Source: Saururus chinensis
Lineage: Eukaryota; Streptophyta; Magnoliopsida; Piperales; Saururaceae
Direction of reading: 5' to 3'
Assembly (NCBI GenBank): GCA_035235625.1
Contig: CP141150.1
Location: 29,962,756 to 30,026,755, forward strand
Length of the DNA: 64,000 bases
Shown: positions 11,958 through 22,164 of the stretch, piece by piece
How the letters are laid out: each line of letters begins with the position of its first letter
How positions within the stretch are numbered: position 1 is the stretch's first letter
Notes under the pieces: model-generated
Databases searched by the model: none
The model's input: only the letters and a program-made list of their open reading frames with translations
What the model was told of the DNA's origin: nothing
Made by a program: the position numbers and the translations under genes

Positions 11958-13804
11958 ATGGAGCCTCCTCAAGCTGTTGGCAGCAGCCAGCCTAACCCGA
12001 AGCCAGCGACGCCGTCTCCCTCCTCCTCTTCCTCCTCGTCCTCCCGCTCCTCCGATGAAGATTTCTTCCAGCTCGATCCAAATGATCTAGGCAAATCCAC
12101 AACCGATGCACCTACTGTTCCCCAGGCTCCATTGAAACTAGGTGGAGATGGACGAGATCAAGCTGTGGAAAACTGGGTTGCGTCCAATGGCCTGCCCCCT
12201 AAGAGTCCTGGCGGCGGCGAAGTTGGCCGACTCTCCAGCGTCTCTCCTGCCGATTTGCCACCGTTCGGGAACCCGTTCATGGCCGACTCCTCATATGGGA
12301 TAACTCAGTCCCCTCCGATCCAAGTGATGGCCAAGTCTGATGTGCCTGACCCCTACAGAATTCCTTCATCTGTGTTTGCACGCTCGAGCGCAGTTGCACC
12401 CATGGACTGGAGTGTTGCCTCCAACGAGTCTTTGTTCAGTATCCATGTGGGGAACAACAGCTTCTCTAGAGACCACGTCTTCCTAATGGGGAAATCGGGG
12501 GAGTTGAGCTTTCCAGGCCCCCATGATCCATTCCCTCCGCCACCGCCCAGTTCCGATGAGTTCCTCATGGACAGTCTGGATCTGAGGGTTGAGGCCCCGG
12601 ATGACCCCTTGGTGGCGGGGGCTGCGGAAGGTCCTCCGTCCATGAAGCAGGCTGTGAGGCCTGGATCCGACGATCCAGTCGGCCCAGAAGCCTCCTTCCC
12701 GGCTCTTCATTCTTCCAGTGTTTCTCGCCGATCTGATGGCAGTGGTGCTAGCATTCGCTCCTTCGCCTTCCCCATGTACTCTCTCCCTCTCTTCTCCTCT
12801 GATACATGAAAAACCCACCAGACCGCGTTGAAGTTTTTAAATTGAAGCCAAATAGCGATTCGAGTTATGTTCGTATTTTAGGTGATTCAAATCGACCTAA
12901 CTCACAAAGAGTATAAATATTTATTGTTTATAGTTTGATAATAACTTTTAAAATTTTACTAATGGCTAAAAGGTAAAACAAATAATTTTTTAAATTTTTT
13001 ATTTTTTAATATTAAGTATTTTTTAAATTTAAAATATTAAAATTTTTATTTTAAATAGGTTGGGTCGGGTTTGACATATTCGGATCACGTTTAGGTTACA
13101 ATTTCTTAAAAGGTAACATATTGAGGTTTGGCAAATCCCAATCCAACGACATCAATATTTATATCTTAGCTTCCTCTTTAATCTAAATTCATCTATATAT
13201 CTAATCATTCTACACTAACTATTTTTTGATATAGATAAAAAATACAGTCTGCCTCCATCCTATGTTAAGTATCCAACTCAATTATTTAAAATAAATTTAT
13301 TTTATTTTATTTAAAAAAATCAAATAGAATACATATGAGACTGAGAGAATGATATACTCGTATATACACCTAGTTTTTGCAAATTGCTACCTTGTTACGT
13401 AGGTTTGCTCAAGCCCAATTCAAACATGTCTACCATGGGAGGTTAATTAGGTTGCGGATCAAGTCAGTACATAATTTTGCTCTCGATAATTATGTGTTTA
13501 CTTGCGTTTCTAAATCCGCCCTTCTTTTCAGCTAAAAGCTTTGTAGAAACACGTAAAAGCATGTACTTCCCCTAGTCTTATTTATAATAAAATTCTAACA
13601 TAGCAACCACATATCATTCCCAAAAAATATATATTCACCTAGTTTTGATAAAAAAATTTTTTTTGCCAGAGCTACAGCTTTGGCTTATGGGCCATCAGAC
13701 CATGATCTGACGACCCATAATCTAGAGCTGTAGCGTATTTTATGATATCATTAAAAAATAGGTGATTTCATCTTCTGTGTATATCTTCAATTTCCCCTTA
13801 ATTA

Positions 13805-13842
<38 letters not shown>

Positions 13843-14069
13843 AAATTTAATTTCTTCTCATTTATTAAAATTTGGATGGTAGATTGACTGAAGGTGGAAG
13901 AAGTGGATCTGTAAAGGTGGTGGAACACAATCAGCATGAGCAACAAGAACACCAAGGGTCTATGCATGTGCACGAACAGCCATTGCGGCCTGCGCCAAAA
14001 GCACGGGGCAGGATCCACTGTTATCCAAAGTGCTTTCCATGCTTATACTGCTGCCCATATTGTTGCTAG
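11958..14069 (+). CDS. Two-exon gene: Ser/Pro-rich plant protein with Cys-rich tail
   Basis: Function is unknown. I join exon 1 (11958-12775) to exon 2 (13883-14069) through a GT-AG intron of 1107 bp, giving 334 residues. Exon 1 encodes a low-complexity Ser/Pro N-terminus, a central PMDWSVASNESLFSIHVGNN block, and ends in SIRSFAFP. The joined codon gives FPI followed by LTEGGRSGSVKV, and SFAFPIL followed by a charged stretch is a motif I recognise in uncharacterised plant proteins. The unspliced frame runs only ten codons into the intron before a stop, which supports splicing. The last 16 residues contain seven Cys (CYPKCFPCLYCCPYCC), consistent with S-acylation and membrane attachment, which is an inference. 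The first Met at 11958 is used because no earlier in-frame Met was seen. The gene lies head-to-head with the EEP pseudogene. Confidence 0.85.
12776..13882 (+). other. Intron of the Cys-tail gene
   Basis: Donor gtactc at 12776, acceptor ggtag ending at 13882. It contains a decayed Stowaway-like MITE (about 13243-13354), an inverted repeat at 13671-13740 (arms gagctaca-gc / gc-gtagctc around ttatgggccatcaga), and an (AT)n run at about 13810-13838. Confidence 0.8.
13243..13354. mobile_element. Decayed Stowaway-like MITE in intron
   Basis: The start (gcctccatcctatgttaag) and the end (gagactgagagaatga, then ta) resemble mutated Stowaway termini, and the AT-rich core is palindromic (aaataaatttatt). 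Weak evidence: only parts of the inverted repeat pair. Confidence 0.4.
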
Positions 14070-14348
14070 GACTAAGTGAGTACCCTTTTATTTATTGTCC
14101 ATTGTCTCTCATCTGGCATATGTAGCATTTTTTTTATTTTAGGAGTATTTTAGTTTGTATTACTTTTTTTTGGATCGGTAAATATGGGGCTGACCCCTTG
14201 TATTAAAATATAAAGAAAAGTACAAGGGAAAATTTCCAAGCTCCATCTGGTCTTTTAGTTTATATTATTGTAAACATAATTTTTTTAATAATCTCATCCT
14301 GTAGTAATTATTTGCAAGAAATGTTGGGTATACATGTGTTATCGAATA

Positions 14349-14547
14349 CTCTCTTTGTCCAACATTAATAGCTACATTTAGAAAAAAAATATTTTTTATT
14401 GAACAGTGAAACCCACATCTAAGATAAGGAAAAATAAATTGATGTTACTCTTTTTTAAGTACCTAATAACTTAAATTTAATAAAATAAAGCTATTAATAT
14501 AAAATATATTTTTGTTAGATGGAGCTATTAATTTAGGATAGAGGAAG
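14349..14547. mobile_element. Stowaway-like MITE (degenerate)
   Basis: TA target on both sides. The left end is CTCTCTTTGTCCAACATTAA and the right end reads back the same way (ttaatttaggatagaggaag). The internal gctaca / ggagct arms pair. The element is 199 bp and non-coding. Confidence 0.6.
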
Positions 14548-14669
14548 TACTATTTTTGTGACTAAATCCACTTCCAGGAAGACCCATAAACTTTAGCATG
14601 TTCAAACAATAAACTAGGACCATGAAAGTACCTTCTTTTTTAAGGGCCCATTGCAAAACTTTTAATATA

Positions 14670-14774
14670 CTCCCTCCATCTCAAATTAATAGCTACATTT
14701 AATTTTTCTAAATGAACTAATTTTAATTCATTTTGAAAAAAATAAATGTAGCTATTAATGTAGGATGGAGGGAG
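14670..14774. mobile_element. Stowaway-like MITE
   Basis: 105 bp between TA dinucleotides, starting CTCCCTCCATCTCAAATTAA and ending with the inverted form (ttaatgtaggatggagggag). It is almost completely palindromic, the hallmark of this Tc1/mariner-derived MITE group. It is the best-preserved copy in the window. Confidence 0.85.
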
Positions 14775-15298
14775 TATTTCAATTTTTTTAATTCATGCAC
14801 TTCATGCTATACATGTTAAGCATTAGCCTAGATTGTAGCTTATCCTCTCTTGTTAACTAGGAAGTTTATTTCCTTCATGTTATTTTATATAAATTTTATT
14901 AACTAGTAATTCATCTCTTTCTAGGTGTATGACTCATTATCTTCCCGGTGAAAGTCACTATAAGGCATTTTTGTGGTAGTAGTTGGAAATTTCTCTTCTC
15001 AGAGGACAATTGTTCATAAGATGTATTGTTAGATATATTAATTCTTAGACAAATAGAAATAGACTCAAGAGGGACATGAACGTCTCTTTTCTCAAATAGA
15101 ATTTGAAACAAGTGGGAGGAGAGTTTTATGCTTTAGTGTTATTTTGTATTTGTATTACATGCTTGTGTTATCTTTAGACGTTTGGACGCTTATGTCCCAT
15201 TTTCTACAACCTCATTCATCCATTTCTAGTTCCCCTTCACATTCATCTACATCCAACAACTTTCCTTCTCTTTCTTATTGATACAAATGGAGAATTTA

Positions 15299-15403
15299 CT
15301 CTATTTGTATCACATTAATAGCTCCATTTAGTTTTTCAAAATAAACTAATTTTAGTTCATTTTAAAAAATCAAATGGAGCTAATAATTTGGGACAGTGAG
15401 AGT
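15299..15403. mobile_element. Stowaway-like MITE (degenerate)
   Basis: 105 bp between TA dinucleotides. The left end ctctatttgtatcacattaa pairs with the right end (taataatttgggacagtgag). The core agctccatttag / caaatggagct is nearly the same as in the 14670 copy, so they are family members. Confidence 0.75.
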
Positions 15404-15550
15404 ATGATTTATGAAGTTTGTTGATCAATTGATGTACTTAATATGTTCACCGCGTCCATCCTTTCTTCATCATGTTCGACTTTGTATATATCATTTTGAT
15501 GTCCATCTATCATTTACACAAAGATGTTATCATCCACCTTGCACCTATTT

Positions 15551-16560
15551 GTTGGACCAAGGTATGGGCTAGGGCCCACTTTGGTTCACGTTGTTTGAGG
15601 TTCGGGTGAGTCGGTACTGGCCATGGGGTCCAATGTTAATGGAGAGTGGACGCGCCGACCCCACATGAGCCATCATGATATGAATTCTAATGGGATCTGC
15701 ATTCGTCAGGCAAGCACACTAGGCATGTGACTAGGGTGTGCATTAACACATTGTGGGGCCCGACTCATGAATTAAGTGTCGATGGTCAGACCTGTCGTTA
15801 GTGAGGGGTCGACCCTATCGCGGGCTTAGTTGTGTGCAGGGGGTCCAGGCCCCTGCGGGCTCTGAGGATCAGAGCTCGCTCCCTTTGTGTCAGACCCTTT
15901 AAGAAGAACTCGAAAATTTCAGCAAGGGGTCCAACTAATAAAGCCCATTTAAGAAGCCCAATTAAGAGAGGATGAGGAGGGGTGTAAAAGGGATAGAAGA
16001 GGGAGAGGAGTGCCCTAAGTGAGTGTTGCCCCACTCTCTTCTCCTCTCTCCCAATCCGCCCCCTCTCTCTCCCTAGTTCGGCCTCCCTCTCTCTTAGTGG
16101 TTGAGAGAAAACCTGCTGGCCACCCCTCTCCTTCTCCTCTCTTCCACTCTTGGACATGGTGTCTAAGGGAGATCTCTCTCCTTGCTGGTTGGGGCTTCAA
16201 AGATAAGGCTTGGATCGCCCCCTTTGCTGTTATTTTTATCCAAGAAGAAGGTTCAAGAGGGATCTACAGGTAAGAGGTAAAACCCCATTCCTTTGTTTAA
16301 TCAATTGAGTTTCAATTGTGATCGGACGCCGATGTGAAGGCTAGAGCACCTCCAAGGGGCTGATTAGCCCAAGGTCAGTTCCTACTTGCTCCATAATTTC
16401 AGTTTGATCATTTGCATGCCCTTGTCTACATATGCTATTGCTTATGTGATTGCTTGATTATGCCTCTTGTGTAGTTAATCGTTAAAAAGAAATGATTTTT
16501 ATACTCTACGCCTCCCCCTTGGCCCAAGGACCACCATGCTTCCGCTGGTTAGCCACTCAA
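15551..16560 (+). other. GC-richer insertion in copy A, LTR-like
   Basis: This block is absent from copy B, so it was inserted. It has a TGTTGGACC-like start, a leader-like Cys/Ser-coding stretch rich in tctctc, and sequence words (gggcccac, ggatctacaggtaag) seen in plant LTRs. No matching target-site duplication was found, so the element type is not proven. Open frames here are short and overlapping and have no known domain. Confidence 0.4.
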
Positions 16561-16808
16561 CACCATTAATATTGGGATCCATGAGCATTTCAAACTATTT
16601 ATGTGAATATCATGGAAGTATACATTGTTGATATATCAAGCAAAAGCACATGATAATGTTTTACTTGCTGATTATTTATAAGATAAGTTTGGCCGAAGAG
16701 AAGATCTGTGGCACATACAACAAGTGCATAAGAGGGGACCTCAAGTAGTATTCTACACAGGAGGCAGTTGTATGCTTGTTTTATTTAGTTTCTGCTTTAA
16801 TAGTCTCT

Positions 16809-17120
16809 TCAAACATTCATATTGTCATAATCATCATACTCATCATAATCGTTATCGTAATTATCTTCATAATCATTGCCATATTTGGCATCAAAATCAT
16901 CTTCAAATTCATCATAGTCATCATCTTAATCATCATCATATTTGTTGTCATATTTATCGTAGTCCTTGCAAGTACTATGATCAATACGTATTGGATGTAG
17001 TTTAGTCACTTCTGTTGAACAATCTATGTTCAAGCTGCTGGCTCTCAGTCTCATCCATCTTGGGCTACATCATCTTGCGAGACAGTTTTTGCTCTTCTTC
17101 AATCCTCCATCCACTATCAT
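16809..17120 (-). pseudogene. Broken paralogue of the Asp/Tyr-rich secreted protein
   Basis: On the minus strand the sequence keeps EQKLSRKMM, then PKMDE-ESQQLE, then LF--SD-TTSNTY, all present in the intact copy at 41986-42333. It is inactivated four ways: a deletion of about 60 bp that removes the signal peptide right after the start codon, a 1-nt deletion just after, a TAG where the intact copy has Met, and a TAA in place of the Tyr of SDYS. The Asp/Tyr tail has decayed into catcat-type repeats, so the His- or Ile-rich plus-strand frames here are artefacts. Confidence 0.85.
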
Positions 17121-17200
17121 CTTCTAGGGATGATGTATGAAAAGCATTGTGAAACTAGGGAATTAGGGAATTCAATGCCTGAAGCATCGACAATACATGA

Positions 17201-17210
17201 TATTTATAGG
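17201..17210 (-). promoter_or_regulatory. TATA box of pseudogene copy A
   Basis: The minus strand reads CCTATAAATA, about 80 bp upstream of the copy A start codon. Copy B has the matching site at 42411-42420. The box is intact here although the gene is dead. Confidence 0.6.
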
Positions 17211-17823
17211 GCAATTAAAACTGCATAGATATGGATGAGCAAGAACAAGTAGAGCATCCAAGTAATGTCATAAGAAGGTTTGATTAACTCCATACACAGT
17301 CACAACTTTTTAATAGAAATAAGATACTCTTCCACCTCCTAAATGGAACGTAGGATGTGAGCAGTGGCTATGTATCTGAGTACAACCTAACAACCGTAAC
17401 ATATCAAATATTTCACTGACCTTTTCCCCAAAATGTAGTTAAATTGGCAGGTCAGGTGAATGTTGCATGGCACACACAACAGTGAAGCCAGCTAGCTTGC
17501 TCTGCTTGCTGTTAAAGGTAGGTAAGTGAAGGGACACGAAGTATATACATGTCGACAAGGGTAAGACGTTTTTGTTGAAAAAACATATGATGTTTAAACT
17601 AGCAAATCATGCCTTCGGAAGCAACCGCCAAGTAAAAGACTTCTTGATAACCCTAGTTTGTACCATGAAGGAAGAATATAATGGAACATAAATATGGGTG
17701 GGTCTAACTCCACGTCTAATTCGTATTTGCACCACACAAATTAGCTACTCCTATGCTGATTAACTGATATACCTAGGTTTCTCCATACTAAACTTTGAGC
17801 CATAGTGAAAGTAGAGGGTTCAC

Positions 17824-19011
17824 TTTATTGCGAGAGATGACATATATAGTATTTGTTTATCAAGTAAAAGGGGGAGGATAGAAAACAAAGTCATGAGGTA
17901 ATTAAAAAGAAATTACAGACCATCTTTTAGCAAGGAAAGGTAATTCAGCAACAATATTATAGAGATAAGGAATATTAGTTATGTACATTCTAACTTCACT
18001 TTTACATTGCATAAAAAAAGAACTTTTATGAATTTTTTTATTTTTGAAAATGAAATTATTCCTCTCTCTCCATAAAATAGACTGCGTAATTCATGAATAA
18101 CTTTAGAAGCATTCCCAGATCTGTAATGGAGTGACTAAGGAAATGAATATGATTAAGGGCCTGCCAAGCCTAATTTCCAGAAATCTATACTCTAAAAGTA
18201 TGAATATAGAATTCGTAATCCACTTAGAGTATCCACAAGAGAAGAAAATATTTTGGTCTATTTCAATATATGCCTTACAAAGGATATATTTGTTAACAAT
18301 ATAAATGCTTCTAGCTTGAATAAAGTAAGAACACTCCCATATAGTATCATCCAACTAATAAAGGAGTGACGAGGTATATGATAATTAAACCAAACTAGAG
18401 AGGTCCATTTCAACTTGGAAAAATATTTAAAAGAAATTTTGTACATATTTTGTTGAAAACTTACCCGAAGAATTTGGCTTCCATACAATGACATCATAAT
18501 CATGAGAGGGAATTGGAGTGTTACTTTCAATTACTTGAAGTAGATGATCAACTCTCAAGTTTATGTGGGGAGACCATTTTCAATGCCCATTGATCAAACA
18601 ATCAGATACACTCTCACAAAGATGACTTCCAAATGGTGCAACAAACATTAACTATAATTGTGAAGAAGTTTAAAGTTTCCAACCTAAGGATCCAACCAAA
18701 ATAAGGTAGGCATACCATCATTTATCTTGTAAGAAATAAAATCAATCATGATGCTTCAACGTGAGATGATATTCTTCCAAGAATAAAAGACATAAGAAGG
18801 AACATCACAATGCCAAATAAAGAAACATTGAATATAATAGTCATAAATCCACTTAATTCAAATAGAATCCTTGTCCAATAAAAGTCACAAGAAAAATTTA
18901 GTTAAGCCATGTCGCAGACCACATTTATTAGAGAATAAACCATAATTAGCGACATTGATGAGCACACTAAAGGAGGTTGTAGAGATGCACCCTTTAATCC
19001 AAGAGATCCAA
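17824..19011 (-). mobile_element. LINE remnant, 3-prime part (RT and zf-RVT)
   Basis: On the minus strand, just left of the CACTA end, the frame reads WISWIKGCI-TTSFSVLINV, then GLFSNKCGLRHG, the fingers/palm region of plant L1-type reverse transcriptase (family: WI--C-TTVSFSVLING---G-F---RGLRQGDPLSP). Further on, at about 18260-18440, KWTSLVWFNYHIPRHSFISW matches the zf-RVT domain. The catalytic YADD block lies in a deleted part. A 16-bp direct repeat AAAGTAGAGGGTTCAC at 17808-17823 and 31474-31489 marks the insertion. The 5-prime part continues on the other side of the CACTA element. Confidence 0.85.
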
Positions 19012-19235
19012 CACTACAATAAAAAGATCTTTTTGCAACAATAATTTTTGCAACAAATAAACATTGTCGCTAAAATAACTCTTTTGCAACATTAAATCTT
19101 ATTTTGCCACAAAAGTCGATTTGTTGCAAAATATTATGATCTTTTGCGATGATTTTAATTAAATGTCCCAAATAAGATATCATTAGCGACAAACTATAAA
19201 ATTTGTTGCAAAATGGATATATTTCTTGGGAGGGG

Positions 19236-20410
19236 TGATAAGTATAATTTATACGTTATTTTACCCTTAATTATTCTATTTCTTAGTCTCATTTAAGAGT
19301 TAATATAGGTTAAATTATTAGAAATTAAATTTAATTAGGTTAGAAAAAGCTTCCATGGTGTTTTGAATTAAATTGGCTTATTTTGCAGATTCTTCATTGG
19401 CGTTCGAACGGCCTCACTTACCGATCGATCGGTTACACGTAAATTTGAAGAAAATTCAGTTCAAGCGTTCGAACGGTTATGCAGGGCGATCGATTGGCAT
19501 AACGCGCAGATTCCTTATTTCACCCAATTTTGAGTCCTTTTCATATACAACTCTTTCCTACGGATCTAATGCCTATATAAAGACATAATTGGCTCGAAAT
19601 TGAGGGTTAACAAGTAAATTTTTTGAAGAGAGAAGAAGGAAGAAGAAGATGGAGAAAAACCCAAAGCTTTCAATGAAGATTCAAGTGCTTTCTTCTACAA
19701 TGGAAGGCTAGACTTTTCTTTTACTTAGAAGTTGATGAAGCTATAGATAAGTTTCAGTTTCTTTTCTTTTTAATTTAGATCTCAGTTGTGAATTATGACA
19801 ATTGTATGATAATGATTTCCTTTTTAATGGAAGAGCTTTTAATGTTTATTCAAATCTATGTTGATTTATTGTCTTGTAGATGATAGATTGATGTGGTTTT
19901 GATATTTGCATCAATTCTAATTTCTGTGATTTAGATGAGATGGTCATACAATAGTTTTAATGTTCAGATAATTAAGGACTTGGATGAGTTATACTAAGAT
20001 TAGACGGGTCATGCCTATAGCTATTTAGTGTAGATGATTCGTGTTATTGTCGAAGATAGTTCATGCCATGGAAATTAATTAATGATTCTTTCTGAAGTAA
20101 TTCTAGCTTGTAGCTGAGAATACTTGTTCATATTCACACTAGATTTAGATTAAAAGTTAAGGAATTGTTATGGTTCTATAGTGGACTCGATTTCCTAAGT
20201 AAATTCCATCATATTAATCTCTACCTTTTTAAACTAGTTGATTCTTTTCTTTTACTTAAGTTAAGTTTAAGTTGTTTCTAGTTTTTAATCAGTAAATTCC
20301 TTTTTAGATTTAGTAATAATTCATCCATCCCTGAGGTTCGACAACCCTTAAATACTCATCCTAGTACAATTACCTTGTACACTTGCAAAGGGTTTAATTA
20401 TAAACGATCA
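19236..20410. mobile_element. Solo LTR (Ty3, Tat-like) nested in the CACTA element
   Basis: Starts TGATAAGTATAATTTATACG and ends ATAAACGATCA, 1175 bp, flanked by the perfect 5-bp direct repeat AGGGG (19231-19235 and 20411-20415). A ccctgaggttcgacaaccct block near its end is typical of Tat-lineage LTRs; the lineage is an inference. It lies between the subterminal repeats and the CACTA coding region, and the 71-residue open frame inside it is not a gene. Confidence 0.9.
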
Positions 20411-20415
20411 AGGGG

Positions 20416-22164
20416 TTAAAAATTTTGTAGCAAAAAATTGTTATATTTGGGACCAATCTTCTATTTCATCGCAAGTTATATTTTTTTCTCTTTTTAATAA
20501 AATTTAATATTGATGAAAAGGCTTAAAAAGAGCATTTATTCCTTTAATCATCCGCGCTAATTATGTATACCAACGGATACTTTCTTTTTCTTTACTCCCC
20601 GCCCGTTGTTCCTTCACTCACCCTGCTCGAACCGGCCGGACGTGAAGGTCTTCCATCTTCCGTCTCTTTGAAGGGGAAATTCTGCGCACTGTTACCATCA
20701 GCACCCCAGAGGAGGAAGACTGTGAGCTAAAATGGCCGGACATGAAGGTCTCCCTTAGTGCCTCTCTGCCCCAAATCTGACGATCTGAGTTTGAGCTAGT
20801 CTCTGTCAGGTCATCAGCACGCGACTGCACCTTCCATCCATTCCAATGTCATCTGGCTGACCTCCACTCTGAGATCGATCCTACCCAGCCATTAGGTGTC
20901 TTGTGACTGAGCTCCCCATCCAGGTCGAGGTTGAGTGGTAGTGGCAGTCCGTCGAAGCACCACCAATCTATATTGTTCCTTGCCAAGGAAGCTCCTCAGC
21001 ATCCGGCAAATCCACGACTCCACTGTTCACAACATCCTTGCCCAAGGTTATTGCTTATCTCCATGCCTCACTATCTTGATTCTTTAAGAATATGATGCTC
21101 TATTTTTTTTCTCATTTTTTTGCTTATTACATATGTTCGGAATGCGTTCTGCATGGTTATTTGATTCTCTTTGTCATTGTTTTGCTAATTACAGCGACCA
21201 TGGTCATATATTCTGAATGGGTGATGCAAGGTGTCTGTTTCTCTCTATATATCTCCGATCCCTGTCTTCATTCTCTAAGGCTATGATTCAGGATTTGTTT
21301 TTCTCGTTTTATGCTTATTACGATGACCAGGGTCATATAGTTGGAATGAATTCTACTGCAATTTGTTTTTCAGATTTACAAGCAGGTAGTTTTTTAGTAG
21401 GGAATAGAAAATTTGGTCAAATTTTGTGAGGGATTTGCTACTAACAAATCAAACTTTTATTTTCTATTGACTGGTTTAATATTCTGATTAGTCACCTACA
21501 AATCAGTTTGAAGTTGATGTCTTTTACAGTTTGATTCCATTTTTTTTGGGTAATGAGAATACATTTTACAAATACTTTAGACCTTCTATTAATGATCTAT
21601 TAAAATCTTAACAGCGGTAAACAAAATAAATTTCTCTTTTCAAAGGTTTTTTTAGATATTGATTTGAGTGTTCTAATTATGTACAAAATGTTTTTTATAT
21701 TTATTTATTAACATTTTCTAAGGTGGTGCAATTTTTAGTTTAGGTTTCTTGTGTTTCATGCAAGTTCTTGCTACAATTATTTAATAAGGAGACCTTTAAG
21801 TCATGATCTTGCACTTTATTTCTGTTGTCAGGGCCAGTGAGAATTAGTTGTGGGTTGTCCTGGTGATCTATATTTCTGAGATATGCACTTTAGTTGTGGA
21901 ATGTTGTGCCTGATGTTTAACCTTATAAATGCAAAATCACTATCAAAATTTGGCTCAGGATTGTTTCTTCTTGTTCAAGTTGTTCTCTTGTTGGGTTGTC
22001 CATTAATTTTTTTGATAGACTTTGCCATCGTATATTATAGAATTTTTAGATTCAAACCGAATTGTCTCCCGTCTGATTTCCCCCCGCCATATGACTATAT
22101 GACAAAGATCAACATTGTCTATCATGTATGCATTAACCGTGCTATTTGTAATAGGTAATTTGAT
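20416..22164 (+). other. CACTA 5-prime region before the transposase
   Basis: Contains the last left subterminal motifs, a GC-richer block at 20590-21010 that may be a leader or exon, and pyrimidine-rich intron-like sequence up to the transposase start. No open frame here has a recognised domain. Confidence 0.5.

Larger units (their letters stand above)
15045..17830. repeat. Paralogous segment, copy A
   Basis: Two blocks match copy B at 41396-42905 in the same orientation: 15045-15260 (gagggacatgaacg, then tgtattacatg, then caacctcattcatccatt) and about 16565-17830 (gagcatttcaaactattta, then gataagtttggcc, the gene body, and its upstream region including gatatggatgagcaagaaca). Between the blocks copy A carries about 1.3 kb of inserted sequence. 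The match covers the small secreted-protein gene, its 3-prime flank and about 0.7 kb upstream. Confidence 0.85.

Noticed and set aside
12353-12818. Minus-strand frames of 96 and 111 residues
   Set aside because: They overlap exon 1 of the well-supported plus-strand gene and show no domain; GC-rich coding sequence often leaves the antisense open.
16724-17005. His-rich and Ile-rich plus-strand frames (93 and 74 residues)
   Set aside because: They are the antisense of the decayed Asp/Tyr tail (cat/atc repeats) of the pseudogene on the minus strand.
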